From Sphingomonas oryzagri (GTDB lineage: Bacteria; Pseudomonadota; Alphaproteobacteria; Sphingomonadales; Sphingomonadaceae), in contig NZ_JARYGZ010000001.1 in the NCBI RefSeq assembly GCF_029906645.1, forward strand, positions 2,476,084-2,540,083: a stretch of DNA of 64,000 nt. The letters run 5' to 3'. The notes under the pieces are model-generated. The model was not told where the DNA came from and ran no database searches. It saw only the letters and a program-made list of their open reading frames with translations. The translations under genes and the position numbers were made by a program. Below, one piece after another: positions 37,302 to 44,927 of this stretch. The stretch's first letter is position 1; every line of letters starts with the position of its first letter.

Positions 37302-38753
37302 TTACCGCCAGGCCGACAGGCGGCCGTCGCTCGACAGCAGGTACATCGTGTTGTTCGCCACCACCGGCGGCAGCGTGAACGGGGCCTTGGCGGCCTTCTC
37401 GACGCCGATCGGCTTGCCGTCGGTCGCCGAGACGTAGCCGAGGCCACCCAGCGAATTGGTCAGCGCCAGGCGGCCGTTGACCAGCACCGGGCCGCTCCAG
37501 AAGATCATGCCGGTCTTCTTCTTTTCCTTCTTCCAGCGCTGCAGCTGGGTGGTCCAGCGGATCTTGCCCGTAGTCCGCTCGATGCAATAGAGCTTGGCGT
37601 CGTCGGCGACCACGAACAGCCAGTCACCGGCAAGCGCGGGCGTCGAGATGCCGCCGATATTCACTTCCCACAGCCGCTGGCCGGTGACGAGATCGAGCGC
37701 GATCATGCGGCCGCCCGCGCCCACCGCATAGACGCGGCTTTCATCGACGACGGGGCTGGCATCGATGTCGGTGACGTCGCCCACGGTGGTGGACATCGAG
37801 GTGCGGGTCAGCGCGTCCTGCCACACGACGCGGCCGTTCTCGTAACGATAGGCGTCGAGATCGCCCGAGGAGAAGCCGGCGATCACCGTGGCGCGCGCGA
37901 TCGCGGGCGCGCCGGTGCCGAACACGCCCGCCGTTTCCAGCGGGCCGGAGGCAGTCCACTGGGTGCTGCCGTCCGTCTCGTTCAGCGCGAAGATCTGGTT
38001 GTCGGCGCTCATCACGTAGACCGAGCCGTTGGCGATCGAGGGCGAGCCGCGCAGCGGGCCACCCGGCGTCACCTGCCAGCCGAGCTTGCCGGTCGCCGCG
38101 TCGATCTGCGCCACTTCGCCGAGACCGCTGGTCGCGTAGAGCTTGCCGCCCTCGTAGCTGACGCCGCCGCCGAAGAGGGAGCGGCTGTAATGCTTCTCCT
38201 CCTTCATGCCGATGAAGCCCATCACGCCCGCCTGCTTCAACTTGGGGCCGGGCTTGGCCTTGAGCTGGGTTGCCCACAGCTCGCGGCCGGACTGGGCGTC
38301 ATACGCGTGAACGCGGGCCTGCGCGTCGATGACGAAGAGGTGGCCATCGGCGATCACCGGCGTCGCGGCGAGCCGCTCGTCCTTGCCCGCCTTGCCGAGA
38401 TTGACGTCCCACACGCGGGTGGGCGTGGCGCCGAGCGCGAGGTTGCCCATCGCCTTCTGCGCGTTGCCGCCGGGCTGCGTCCAGTTCGCGTTGACCTCCG
38501 CCGGGGGCAGCGCCACCGGGGTCGCGGCAATCGAGGCGTCGGTGCCCGCGCTGCTTTCCTGCGTCAGCACCGGGATGCGTTCGCCGAGCACCGCCGTCTT
38601 GGGGCCTTTGTCGCCATGGCCCTTGAAGACGCTGCAGCCCGTCAGCAGCATCGCCGCCGCGAGCGTGCCCGCGATCGATACCCGACGCCCATAATTCATG
38701 CCGTTCCGCCCCATCATACGATTCATCAATCCCGTCCGATCGCCCGTTTCCAT
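37302..38753 (-). CDS. bamB: Outer membrane assembly lipoprotein BamB (PQQ-like beta-propeller)
   Basis: The protein has a lipoprotein signal ending MLLTGCSVF and then a beta-propeller built from repeated blades of the type LFVIDAQARVHAYDAQSGRE and LYCIERTTGKIRWTT. It belongs to the BamB/YfgL family, which helps the BAM complex insert outer membrane proteins. The ATG at 38753 overlaps the stop of the YfgM-like gene. ATGs at 38726 or 38699 would give a more usual signal length and are plausible starts. The YfgM-BamB-Der order is the same as in E. coli (yfgM-bamB-der). Confidence 0.9.
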   Translation of the reverse strand: METGDRTGLMNRMMGRNGMNYGRRVSIAGTLAAAMLLTGCSVFKGHGDKGPKTAVLGERIPVLTQESSAGTDASIAATPVALPPAEVNANWTQPGGNAQKAMGNLALGATPTRVWDVNLGKAGKDERLAATPVIADGHLFVIDAQARVHAYDAQSGRELWATQLKAKPGPKLKQAGVMGFIGMKEEKHYSRSLFGGGVSYEGGKLYATSGLGEVAQIDAATGKLGWQVTPGGPLRGSPSIANGSVYVMSADNQIFALNETDGSTQWTASGPLETAGVFGTGAPAIARATVIAGFSSGDLDAYRYENGRVVWQDALTRTSMSTTVGDVTDIDASPVVDESRVYAVGAGGRMIALDLVTGQRLWEVNIGGISTPALAGDWLFVVADDAKLYCIERTTGKIRWTTQLQRWKKEKKKTGMIFWSGPVLVNGRLALTNSLGGLGYVSATDGKPIGVEKAAKAPFTLPPVVANNTMYLLSSDGRLSAWR

Positions 38754-39451
38754 CACGAGGCCGGCATGTCCTGAGGCTGAACGGCCTCGTAGCCGAGATC
38801 CGCCGCGAGCTGCCCCACGCGCATACGCAGCGAGGCCGGCACGCTCTTGTCCTTGGTCATCGCCACGAACAGTTCGCCCGCCTTCTTCGGCTGGTTGAGC
38901 TTCATCCAGGCGAGGCCGGTCATCTCCCCGGCGCTGCCGAACCACGGATTGCCGGTCTGCGCGAGCGGCTTCAGCCGGTCGATGACCTGCTGCGGCGGCA
39001 GCGTGTCGAACTGGATCGTGGTGGCGCGCACCAGCGCGACATCGCGCAGCGGCTGCGGCACCGAACCATCCTGCGACAGCTTCAGGAAGGCGTCGGCGCC
39101 CTCCTTGTCCTTGCGCTCGCGCACCAGCAGGTCCGCCTGGAGCATACGGGAAAGCGGCGCATAGCCCTCCGCCCCGCTGCCGGCGATCGTCGCGAGCTGC
39201 TTCTTCGCATCATCGTCCTTGCCGCCGGAGATCGACGCCATCGCGGCCATGAACGCGTCGCCACGCTCCGCGGCGACCGACGCCTGGTGGGCGCGCCACC
39301 AGAGCGTGCCACCGAAGGCGGCGAGCGCCAGCAGCACGATCACGCCGACGATCACGCCATAGCGGCGGGCCAGTTTCGCCGTCTGCTCGCGGCGGACTTC
39401 CTCGTCCACTTCGCGGATGAAGGCTTCGTTGTTCACGGGCGTGAGTGCCAA
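38753..39451 (-). CDS. YfgM-like tetratricopeptide membrane protein
   Basis: The 232-residue protein has a charged cytoplasmic N-terminus (EAFIREVDEEVRREQTAKL), one membrane segment (YGVIVGVIVLLALAAFGGTL, about residues 31-50) and periplasmic TPR-like helices. YfgM in E. coli associates with the Sec translocon and periplasmic chaperones. The bamB start overlaps its stop (TGATG), so the two work together in envelope protein biogenesis. Confidence 0.85.
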   Translation of the reverse strand: MALTPVNNEAFIREVDEEVRREQTAKLARRYGVIVGVIVLLALAAFGGTLWWRAHQASVAAERGDAFMAAMASISGGKDDDAKKQLATIAGSGAEGYAPLSRMLQADLLVRERKDKEGADAFLKLSQDGSVPQPLRDVALVRATTIQFDTLPPQQVIDRLKPLAQTGNPWFGSAGEMTGLAWMKLNQPKKAGELFVAMTKDKSVPASLRMRVGQLAADLGYEAVQPQDMPAS

Positions 39452-39526
39452 TCAAATTCTCCAGCAGGGCGTGCGCGCCCTCAAAATTCGGCGGACCTTA
39501 GCGATGAGTCGGGCCGAACGGAACAG

Positions 39527-40384
39527 CTACTTGGGGGCGTATGTCTCGGCCGCGGTGGGAAAGGCGCGCGAGCGCACCTCGGCGGCATAGCTCTCGGCCG
39601 CGGACGCGATGCGGCCGGCGAGATCGTCATAGCGCTTCACGAAACGCGCGGTGCGCTCGAACATGCCCAGCATGTCGTCGATCACCAGCACCTGCCCGTC
39701 ACATTCCACCGACGCGCCGATGCCGATCGTCGGACAGGTGACCTCCCTGGTGATCTTCGCCGCAATCGGCTCGACCACGCCCTCGATCACCAGCAGGAAG
39801 GCACCGGCATCCGAGATCGCCTTCGCGTCGCGAAGGATCTTGGCCTCCTCCTCCGCGCTGCGGCCGCGCGCGCCGTATCCGCCGAGCGCGTTAACCGCCT
39901 GCGGGGTGAGGCCGACATGGCCGCATACCGGAATGCCGCGCTGGGCGAGGAAGGCGACGGTCGGCGCCATCGCCTCGCCGCCCTCCAGCTTGACGCCGGC
40001 CGCGCCCGTTTCCGCCATGATCCGCGAGGCCGAGGCGAAGGCCTGTTCGGGGCTCTGCTCGTAGCTGCCGAACGGCATGTCGATGATGACGACCGAATGA
40101 TAGGAGCCGCGCACCACCGCCGCGCCATGCGCGCACATCATGTCGAGCGTGACCTGCAGCGTGGAAGGCAGGCCGTAGATCACCTGCCCCAGACTGTCGC
40201 CGACCAGCAGCACGTCGCAATGCGGATCGAGCAGCTGCGCCATGCGCGCGGTGTAGGCGGTGAGCATGACGATCGGCTGGCCGCCCTTGCGCTGGCCGAT
40301 GGCCGGCACGGTGAGCCGCTTCATCGGCGCCGGCGTCGGGTGCGCGCGGCTCGTCGAGGTGTCGAGCGTGAAGGTGGTGGACAT
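39527..40384 (-). CDS. panB: 3-methyl-2-oxobutanoate hydroxymethyltransferase
   Basis: The 285-residue TIM-barrel enzyme makes ketopantoate for pantothenate and CoA. It has [27 protein letters not shown] (Mg-binding Asp), [24 protein letters not shown] and [10 protein letters not shown]. The N-terminal 20 residues are extra; the start could be at [10 protein letters not shown]. It is followed 11 bp before by the end of the next minus-strand gene, so the two are likely in one transcript. Confidence 0.95.
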   Translation of the reverse strand: MSTTFTLDTSTSRAHPTPAPMKRLTVPAIGQRKGGQPIVMLTAYTARMAQLLDPHCDVLLVGDSLGQVIYGLPSTLQVTLDMMCAHGAAVVRGSYHSVVIIDMPFGSYEQSPEQAFASASRIMAETGAAGVKLEGGEAMAPTVAFLAQRGIPVCGHVGLTPQAVNALGGYGARGRSAEEEAKILRDAKAISDAGAFLLVIEGVVEPIAAKITREVTCPTIGIGASVECDGQVLVIDDMLGMFERTARFVKRYDDLAGRIASAAESYAAEVRSRAFPTAAETYAPK

Positions 40385-40395
40385 GGGCGGGAGGC

Positions 40396-41013
40396 CTAGC
40401 CTGCGGGCGGCGGGAAGTCGAGGATGGCGGCGGTATAGTCCTCCACCACCAGACTGAACGGCGTGCCGTCGGGCGTCGCCAGCACCGCGCGATGCTCCAG
40501 CACGTGGTGTGGGATGGCGAGCGGCGTGGTCCCGTGTGGCGGACCGGGCAGGCGGCTCATCTCCCACCCCGCCGGCAGCGGCGACCAGAGCAGGGTCGCG
40601 GCGAGCGTGTGGCGGGAGAAATGCAGCGCCTGCACCGCGCGCCCGAAGGCGACGTCGCTCGTCTCCAGCGCCCTGTTCATGTCGGGGGTGAGCCGGGCGG
40701 GCACGTACCAATTGTCCGCTTCCGACAGCACATGATCCCCGCACCGCAGGCGGACGCTGCGATAGGCGACCGGCGTCGCCGCATCGACGCGCAGCGCGGC
40801 GCGCACCTCCGCCGTCGCGGGCTTGTCCTGCCCCCGCACGCGCTCGGCCACCACCTTGGCGCCCGGATCGGCGAGCCGGTGATCGGCGCACCAGCGATCG
40901 AGCGTCAGCGTCGCGCTGTCGTGGCTGAGCAGATCGGCGTTGAGCGTCTGGACCAGCGCCAGCGCCTCGACCCGCGCGATCGGCGTGTCCGGCCAGGGGA
41001 GCGCGACGGGCAT
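40396..41013 (-). CDS. Possible UbiC/chorismate lyase-fold protein
   Basis: I recognise this 205-residue protein only tentatively. The central part ([37 protein letters not shown]) and the segment [19 protein letters not shown] resemble the antiparallel-sheet chorismate lyase/UTRA superfamily. The catalytic arginine pattern of true UbiC was not confirmed. It may have a secreted or binding role, but no signal peptide is visible. The ATG at 41013 overlaps the stop of the ArsC-like gene. Confidence 0.6.
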   Translation of the reverse strand: MPVALPWPDTPIARVEALALVQTLNADLLSHDSATLTLDRWCADHRLADPGAKVVAERVRGQDKPATAEVRAALRVDAATPVAYRSVRLRCGDHVLSEADNWYVPARLTPDMNRALETSDVAFGRAVQALHFSRHTLAATLLWSPLPAGWEMSRLPGPPHGTTPLAIPHHVLEHRAVLATPDGTPFSLVVEDYTAAILDFPPPAG

Positions 41014-41360
41014 CAGGCGAAGGCCGCCTCGTAGCGTTCCGGCTTGAAGCCGACCAGCGTATGCCCGCCGAGATCGAGCACCGGCCGCTTGATCATCGAG
41101 GGCTGGGCCAGCATCAGCTCGATCGCCTTTTCGGCGTCGATCCCCTCGCGGTCGGCGTCCGGCAGCTTGCGGAAGGTGGTGCCGGCGCGGTTGAGCACCG
41201 TCTCCCAGCCATGCTCGGCCACCCACGTGTCGAGTTCCGGCCGGCCGATGCCGGAGGCCTTGTAGTCGTGGAAATCATAGGCGACGCCATGATCGTCCAG
41301 CCACGTCCGCGCCTTCTTCATCGTGTCGCAATTCTTGATGCCGTAGATGGTGACGCTCAC
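41013..41360 (-). CDS. ArsC/Spx-family (YffB-like) reductase
   Basis: The 115-residue thioredoxin-fold protein starts [19 protein letters not shown], with a single Cys at the active position, as in YffB rather than the CxxC of Spx. It has the cis-Pro region [10 protein letters not shown] near residue 95. Such proteins are predicted glutathione-dependent thiol reductases. The GTG at 41360 overlaps the stop of the cobalamin-binding protein gene (GTGA). Confidence 0.88.
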   Translation of the reverse strand: MSVTIYGIKNCDTMKKARTWLDDHGVAYDFHDYKASGIGRPELDTWVAEHGWETVLNRAGTTFRKLPDADREGIDAEKAIELMLAQPSMIKRPVLDLGGHTLVGFKPERYEAAFA

Positions 41361-42292
41361 GCGAAGCTCTCCTGTTTCACCCGGACCCAGCCGGTGCCCT
41401 CGTGCCCGAAATCGACGCCGGGATGGAAGATTTCGGCCAGCATCTCGGTCGATTCGACGAGGCGGGGGCCGGGCCGGTTGAAGAAATATTGCCCGTCGAT
41501 GGCATAGACCCGCCCCTCGCGCACCGCGCGCAGCCCCTGCCAACGCGGATCGGTGGCGAGCGTGGGCAGTTCGGCGAGCGTCTGCGGGATGCGGAAGCCG
41601 CAGGGCATCAGCACGATCAGGTCCGGATCGGCGGCGATCATGTCGTCCCACTCCAGCCACGGCGAATGTTGCCCCGGCACCGCGAGCAGATTCTCACCAC
41701 CGGCGGCCGCGACTAGCTCGGGCACCCAGTTGCCGGCGACCATCAGCGGATCGAGCCACTCGATCGCCGCCACACGCGGCTTGGCGAGACCGGCGACGCG
41801 CGCCGACACCGCCGCGATCCGCGCCTTGAGATCGGCGACCACCGCCTCCGCCTGCGCTTCCGCTCCCAGCGCCTTGCCGACCCGCGCGAAATCGCCCCAC
41901 ACGTCGCCCATGTCATCCGGCGCGAGGCTGACGAGATCGGGCGCGGTGCCGGTCCAGTCGGACAGCGCCTCGTCGAGATCGGACGGGGTGACCGCGCAGA
42001 CCGCGCAGTGCGTCTGGGTCAGCACCACGTCTGGCCGGAGCGCGCGAAGCAGCGGCGCATTGACCTCGTAGACCGACAGGCCGGACGCGACGATCTGCTG
42101 CACGCGCCGCTCGATCTCGATCGAGACGAGGCCCTTCTCCAGCTTGGTCGCGGTGACCGGCGGCAGCGCGGAGACGGCCGGCGGCCAGTCACATTCGTGG
42201 CTGCGCCCGACGATCGCGTCCCCGAAGCCGATCGCGCAGGCGATCTCGGTGGCGCTGGGCAGGAGCGAGACGATGCGGGGCCGTTCGGTCAT
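41357..42292 (-). CDS. BtuF-like cobalamin-binding protein, no signal peptide
   Basis: The 311-residue protein has the class III periplasmic-binding fold of the BtuF/FhuD type: RIVSLLPSATEIACAIGFGD, VGRSHECDWP, LRPDVVLTQTHCAVCAV, and FFNRPGPRLVESTEMLAEI. These match the bacterial cobalamin-binding family seen with B12 uptake genes. The N-terminus MTERPRIVSLLP has no signal peptide, so as read the protein would stay in the cytoplasm. An upstream extension in frame does not supply one. No transporter genes are adjacent. Confidence 0.8.
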   Translation of the reverse strand: MTERPRIVSLLPSATEIACAIGFGDAIVGRSHECDWPPAVSALPPVTATKLEKGLVSIEIERRVQQIVASGLSVYEVNAPLLRALRPDVVLTQTHCAVCAVTPSDLDEALSDWTGTAPDLVSLAPDDMGDVWGDFARVGKALGAEAQAEAVVADLKARIAAVSARVAGLAKPRVAAIEWLDPLMVAGNWVPELVAAAGGENLLAVPGQHSPWLEWDDMIAADPDLIVLMPCGFRIPQTLAELPTLATDPRWQGLRAVREGRVYAIDGQYFFNRPGPRLVESTEMLAEIFHPGVDFGHEGTGWVRVKQESFA

Positions 42293-42416
42293 GCCCCGCG
42301 CTCTATCCCCGAAGCGGGAGCGGGTGCACGGAGAATCTGCCCGCCGCCCCTTTGACATCGTGGGACAGTCATCGTTCGCGTGATATGTTCCGGCTTCGCA
42401 ACGAGGGAGTCGCACG

Positions 42417-43247
42417 ATGGGCACGATCACCACGCAGGACGGCACGACCATCTTCTACAAGGATTGGGGGCCGAAGGACGCGCAGCCGCTCGTCTTCCAC
42501 CACGGCTGGCCGCTGAGCGCGGACGACTGGGACGCGCAGATGATGTTCTTCCTCGGCGAAGGCTATCGCGTGATCGCGCACGACCGGCGCGGCCACGGCC
42601 GATCGAGCCAGACCGACACCGGCAACGAGATGGACACCTACGCCGCCGACGTCATCGAGCTGGCACGCGCGCTGGACCTGAAGAATGCCGTCCATATCGG
42701 CCATTCGACCGGCGGCGGCGAAGTCGCGCATTATGTCGCGCGGGCCGAGCCGGGCCGTGTCGCCAAGGCGGTGCTGATCGGCGCGGTGCCGCCGATCATG
42801 CTCAAGACCGATGCCAATCCGGGCGGGCTCCCGATCGAGGTCTTCGACGGTCTGCGCGCCGCCCTGCTCGCCAATCGCGCGCAATTCTTCCTCGATCTGC
42901 CGACCGGCCCCTTCTACGGCTTCAACCGCGAGGGTGCGGAGATCAGCGAAGGCGTGATCCGCAACTGGTGGCGGCAGGGCATGATGGGCGGCGCCAAGGC
43001 GCATTACGACTGCATCAAGGCGTTCAGCGAGACCGATTTCACCGAGGATCTGAAAGCGATCGAGGTGCCGGTGCTGGTGATGCACGGCATCGACGACCAG
43101 ATCGTGCCTTATGCCGATGCCGGCCCGCTTTCCGCCAAGCTGCTGAAGAACGGCACGCTGAAGAGCTACGAAGGCTATCCGCACGGCATGGCGACCACCC
43201 ATGCCGACGTGATCAACGCCGACCTGCTGGCGTTCATCCGCAGCTGA
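42417..43247 (+). CDS. Alpha/beta hydrolase, non-haem chloroperoxidase-like
   Basis: The 276-residue protein begins with [17 protein letters not shown] and has [15 protein letters not shown], the nucleophile elbow [12 protein letters not shown] (Ser97), Asp226 in [12 protein letters not shown] and His256 in YPHGMATTH. These match the cofactor-free chloroperoxidase/esterase group. The physiological reaction is probably ester or lactone hydrolysis. It stands alone, divergent from the cobalamin-binding protein gene. Confidence 0.92.
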   Translation: MGTITTQDGTTIFYKDWGPKDAQPLVFHHGWPLSADDWDAQMMFFLGEGYRVIAHDRRGHGRSSQTDTGNEMDTYAADVIELARALDLKNAVHIGHSTGGGEVAHYVARAEPGRVAKAVLIGAVPPIMLKTDANPGGLPIEVFDGLRAALLANRAQFFLDLPTGPFYGFNREGAEISEGVIRNWWRQGMMGGAKAHYDCIKAFSETDFTEDLKAIEVPVLVMHGIDDQIVPYADAGPLSAKLLKNGTLKSYEGYPHGMATTHADVINADLLAFIRS

Positions 43248-43289
43248 TCGATGGTGCGAGGGGGCGGTGCGTAACCGCCCCCTCGCCCG

Positions 43290-43537
43290 TCACCCCTTGC
43301 AGCGGCGCGCGCTCTGCAGGCCGCGCAGGAAGCCGCGCCGCGCGAGACCGGCATCGACCGCGTCGTTGAGCCGGCGCTGGGCGGGCGCCGCACCCGAAAT
43401 CTCGCGTACCAGCCCGCGGAACGGGATGATCGCGTTGACGATCGACTTTCCGCCCGCCTCGGCGAGCTTTCGGTCAACGCCGCCTTGCCATCATCGTGGT
43501 CGAGCGCGTTTCCGCCGAAAGTGCCACGTGGCGACAT
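43290..43537 (-). pseudogene. Frameshifted small gene
   Basis: From an ATG at 43537 (preceded by AGAGGGG) the frame reads MSPRGTFGGNALDHDDGKAA and then breaks. Continuing one frame over gives a convincing tail, KLAEAGGKSIVNAIIPFRGL and then REISGAAPAQRRLNDAVDAG, ending RGLQSARRCKG before a TGA. One missing A in the GAAAG run near 43465 would join the two halves into about 82 residues. The second half has no usable start codon of its own. It could be a true frameshift or a sequencing error; the family is unknown. Confidence 0.5.
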
Positions 43538-43555
43538 ATCCCCTCTAGGGGGATA
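43537..43555. promoter_or_regulatory. Candidate CsoR/RcnR-type operator
   Basis: TATCCCCTCTAGGGGGATA is an inverted repeat with C/G-rich arms, the form of operator bound by CsoR/RcnR repressors. It lies 34 bp upstream of the rcnA-like ATG and also covers the start and Shine-Dalgarno of the frameshifted gene on the other strand. Confidence 0.6.
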
Positions 43556-43588
43556 GGAATGTGATCGAATCGATGCTAGCCATGGCTG

Positions 43589-44464
43589 ATGACTTCACTT
43601 ACCGATCTCCTGCAGCAGAGCGCTGCGCACGCCTGGCTCTTCATCCCGAGCGCCATCCTTCTCGGTGCGCTGCACGGTCTTGAACCCGGCCACTCCAAGA
43701 CCATGATGGCGGCGTTCATCGTCGCCGTCCGGGGGACGGTGAAGCAGGCGATCCTGCTCGGCCTTGCCGCGACGGTCTCCCATACGGCCGTCGTCTGGAT
43801 CGTGGCGCTGGGCGGCGTCTATCTCTTCCAGGGATTAAGCCCGGCGAGCGTAGAACCTTATCTGCAATTCGCCTCCGGCCTGCTGATCGTCGGCGTGGCG
43901 CTCTGGATGATCTGGCAGACCCGGCGCGAACAGCTCCATGCGCACGATCACGATCACGATCATGACCACGGGCATCACCACGACCACGATCATCCGCATG
44001 ACCATGACCATGATCACGATCATCAACCCCACCGGCACGACGAGCGGGAGACGCTCGATCACGTCCTCGACGTGACTGACGGCGGCTACCAGGATGCCCA
44101 TGAGCGCCAGCACGCCGAAGACATCCGCCGCCGCTTCGCCGGCCGCGAGGTAACGACGGGGCAGATCGTGGTGTTCGGCCTGACCGGCGGGCTCATCCCC
44201 TGCCCCGGCGCGATCACCGTGCTGCTGCTCTGCCTCCAGCTCAAGCGCATCGCGCTCGGCTCGGTGCTGGTGCTGTGCTTCAGCATCGGCCTCGCCCTCA
44301 CCATGGTCGCCTCGGGCGTCATCGCCGCGATGAGCGTGAAATATGCGGAAAGGACGTTCTCGGGCTTCGGCTCACTCGTGCGCAAGGCGCCCTATGCCAG
44401 TGGCCTCGTCATCCTGTGCGTCGGTCTCTATGTCGCGTTTACGGGCTGGCATACCCTCCCGTGA
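43589..44464 (+). CDS. rcnA: Nickel/cobalt efflux protein, RcnA/DmeF-type
   Basis: The 291-residue membrane pump has about six hydrophobic segments and the metal motif HGLEPGHSKTMMAAF in helix 1. A very His/Asp-rich cytoplasmic loop follows, at residues 117-150 (HDHDHDHGHHHDHDHPH type). The second half has GLTGGLIPCPGAITVLLL. These define the RcnA/NicO efflux family, which exports Ni(II) and Co(II). It is 18 bp upstream of the repressor gene, and the operator at 43537-43555 is in front of it. Substrate is inferred from family. Confidence 0.9.
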   Translation: MTSLTDLLQQSAAHAWLFIPSAILLGALHGLEPGHSKTMMAAFIVAVRGTVKQAILLGLAATVSHTAVVWIVALGGVYLFQGLSPASVEPYLQFASGLLIVGVALWMIWQTRREQLHAHDHDHDHDHGHHHDHDHPHDHDHDHDHQPHRHDERETLDHVLDVTDGGYQDAHERQHAEDIRRRFAGREVTTGQIVVFGLTGGLIPCPGAITVLLLCLQLKRIALGSVLVLCFSIGLALTMVASGVIAAMSVKYAERTFSGFGSLVRKAPYASGLVILCVGLYVAFTGWHTLP

Positions 44465-44482
44465 GGAAAGGACCCCCGCCCG

Positions 44483-44749
44483 ATGAGCCACGCCGCCAAC
44501 CCCGAGATGCTGAACCGGCTGCGGCGTGCCCATGGGCACCTCGCGAAGATCATCGACATGCTGGCCGAAGGGCGCGAGGGGCTGCTGATCGCCCAGCAGA
44601 TGCAGGCGGTCGTCTCCGCTCTCGAAAAGACGAAAACGCTGCTCGTCACCGATCATATCGAGCATCATCTCGAGGATCTGATCGGCCCGCTGCCCAGCGA
44701 GACACGCGCCGAACTCGCCAAGCTCGGCGAATTCGCCAAATACCTCTGA
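44483..44749 (+). CDS. CsoR/RcnR family metal-sensing repressor lacking cysteine
   Basis: The 88-residue protein is an all-helical CsoR/RcnR/FrmR repressor: LNRLRRAHGHLAKIIDMLAE, then LIAQQMQAVVSALEKTK and DHIEHHLEDLI. In E. coli RcnR the metal ligands include His3, Cys35, His60 and His64. Here His3 is kept and the HxxxH pair is kept at 58/62, but the Cys is replaced by Gly33 and the protein has no Cys at all. It probably represses its own operon through the G-rich palindrome upstream of the efflux gene. Confidence 0.88.
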   Translation: MSHAANPEMLNRLRRAHGHLAKIIDMLAEGREGLLIAQQMQAVVSALEKTKTLLVTDHIEHHLEDLIGPLPSETRAELAKLGEFAKYL

Positions 44750-44800
44750 ACGAGAAACGGGATATTCCAAGATCGTCTAGGGACAGCAAAGCCCTAGCGT

Positions 44801-44818
44801 AAATGGTGCCAGAAGAGG
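44801..44818. other. Distal attachment site of the island (attL-like)
   Basis: AAATGGTGCCAGAAGAGG is an 18-bp direct copy of the end of tRNA-Leu (56403-56421), missing one C. It lies 52 bp after the stop of the repressor gene and marks the far boundary of the integrated element. Confidence 0.8.
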
Positions 44819-44879
44819 CATCCAATCACCCGCATAATATGTTGATATTATTAGATTATTTATCTTGCGCAAATAAAAA

Positions 44880-44899
44880 GGCCCCCAGAAAAGCCCCCA
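44880..44899. repeat. Paired GCCCCCA repeats, left island end
   Basis: GGCCCCCA at 44880-44887 and AGCCCCCA at 44892-44899, 12 bp apart, about 60 bp inside the left boundary. The same pair with the same 12-bp period and orientation is at 56273-56292 near the right end. Candidate integrase arm-type binding sites. Confidence 0.6.
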
Positions 44900-44927
44900 A
44901 TCAAGTTTCCTGGCCCAAATTTTTCAG

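Noticed and set aside
36114-38774. An 886-codon plus-strand frame over der and bamB
   Set aside because: Antisense shadow; both Der G domains and the BamB blades are on the minus strand.
43921-44040. Tandem GATCAC/GACCAC-like nucleotide repeats that could be taken for a small repeat array
   Set aside because: They encode the His/Asp-rich loop of the nickel/cobalt pump and are explained by its protein sequence. They are not a CRISPR array.
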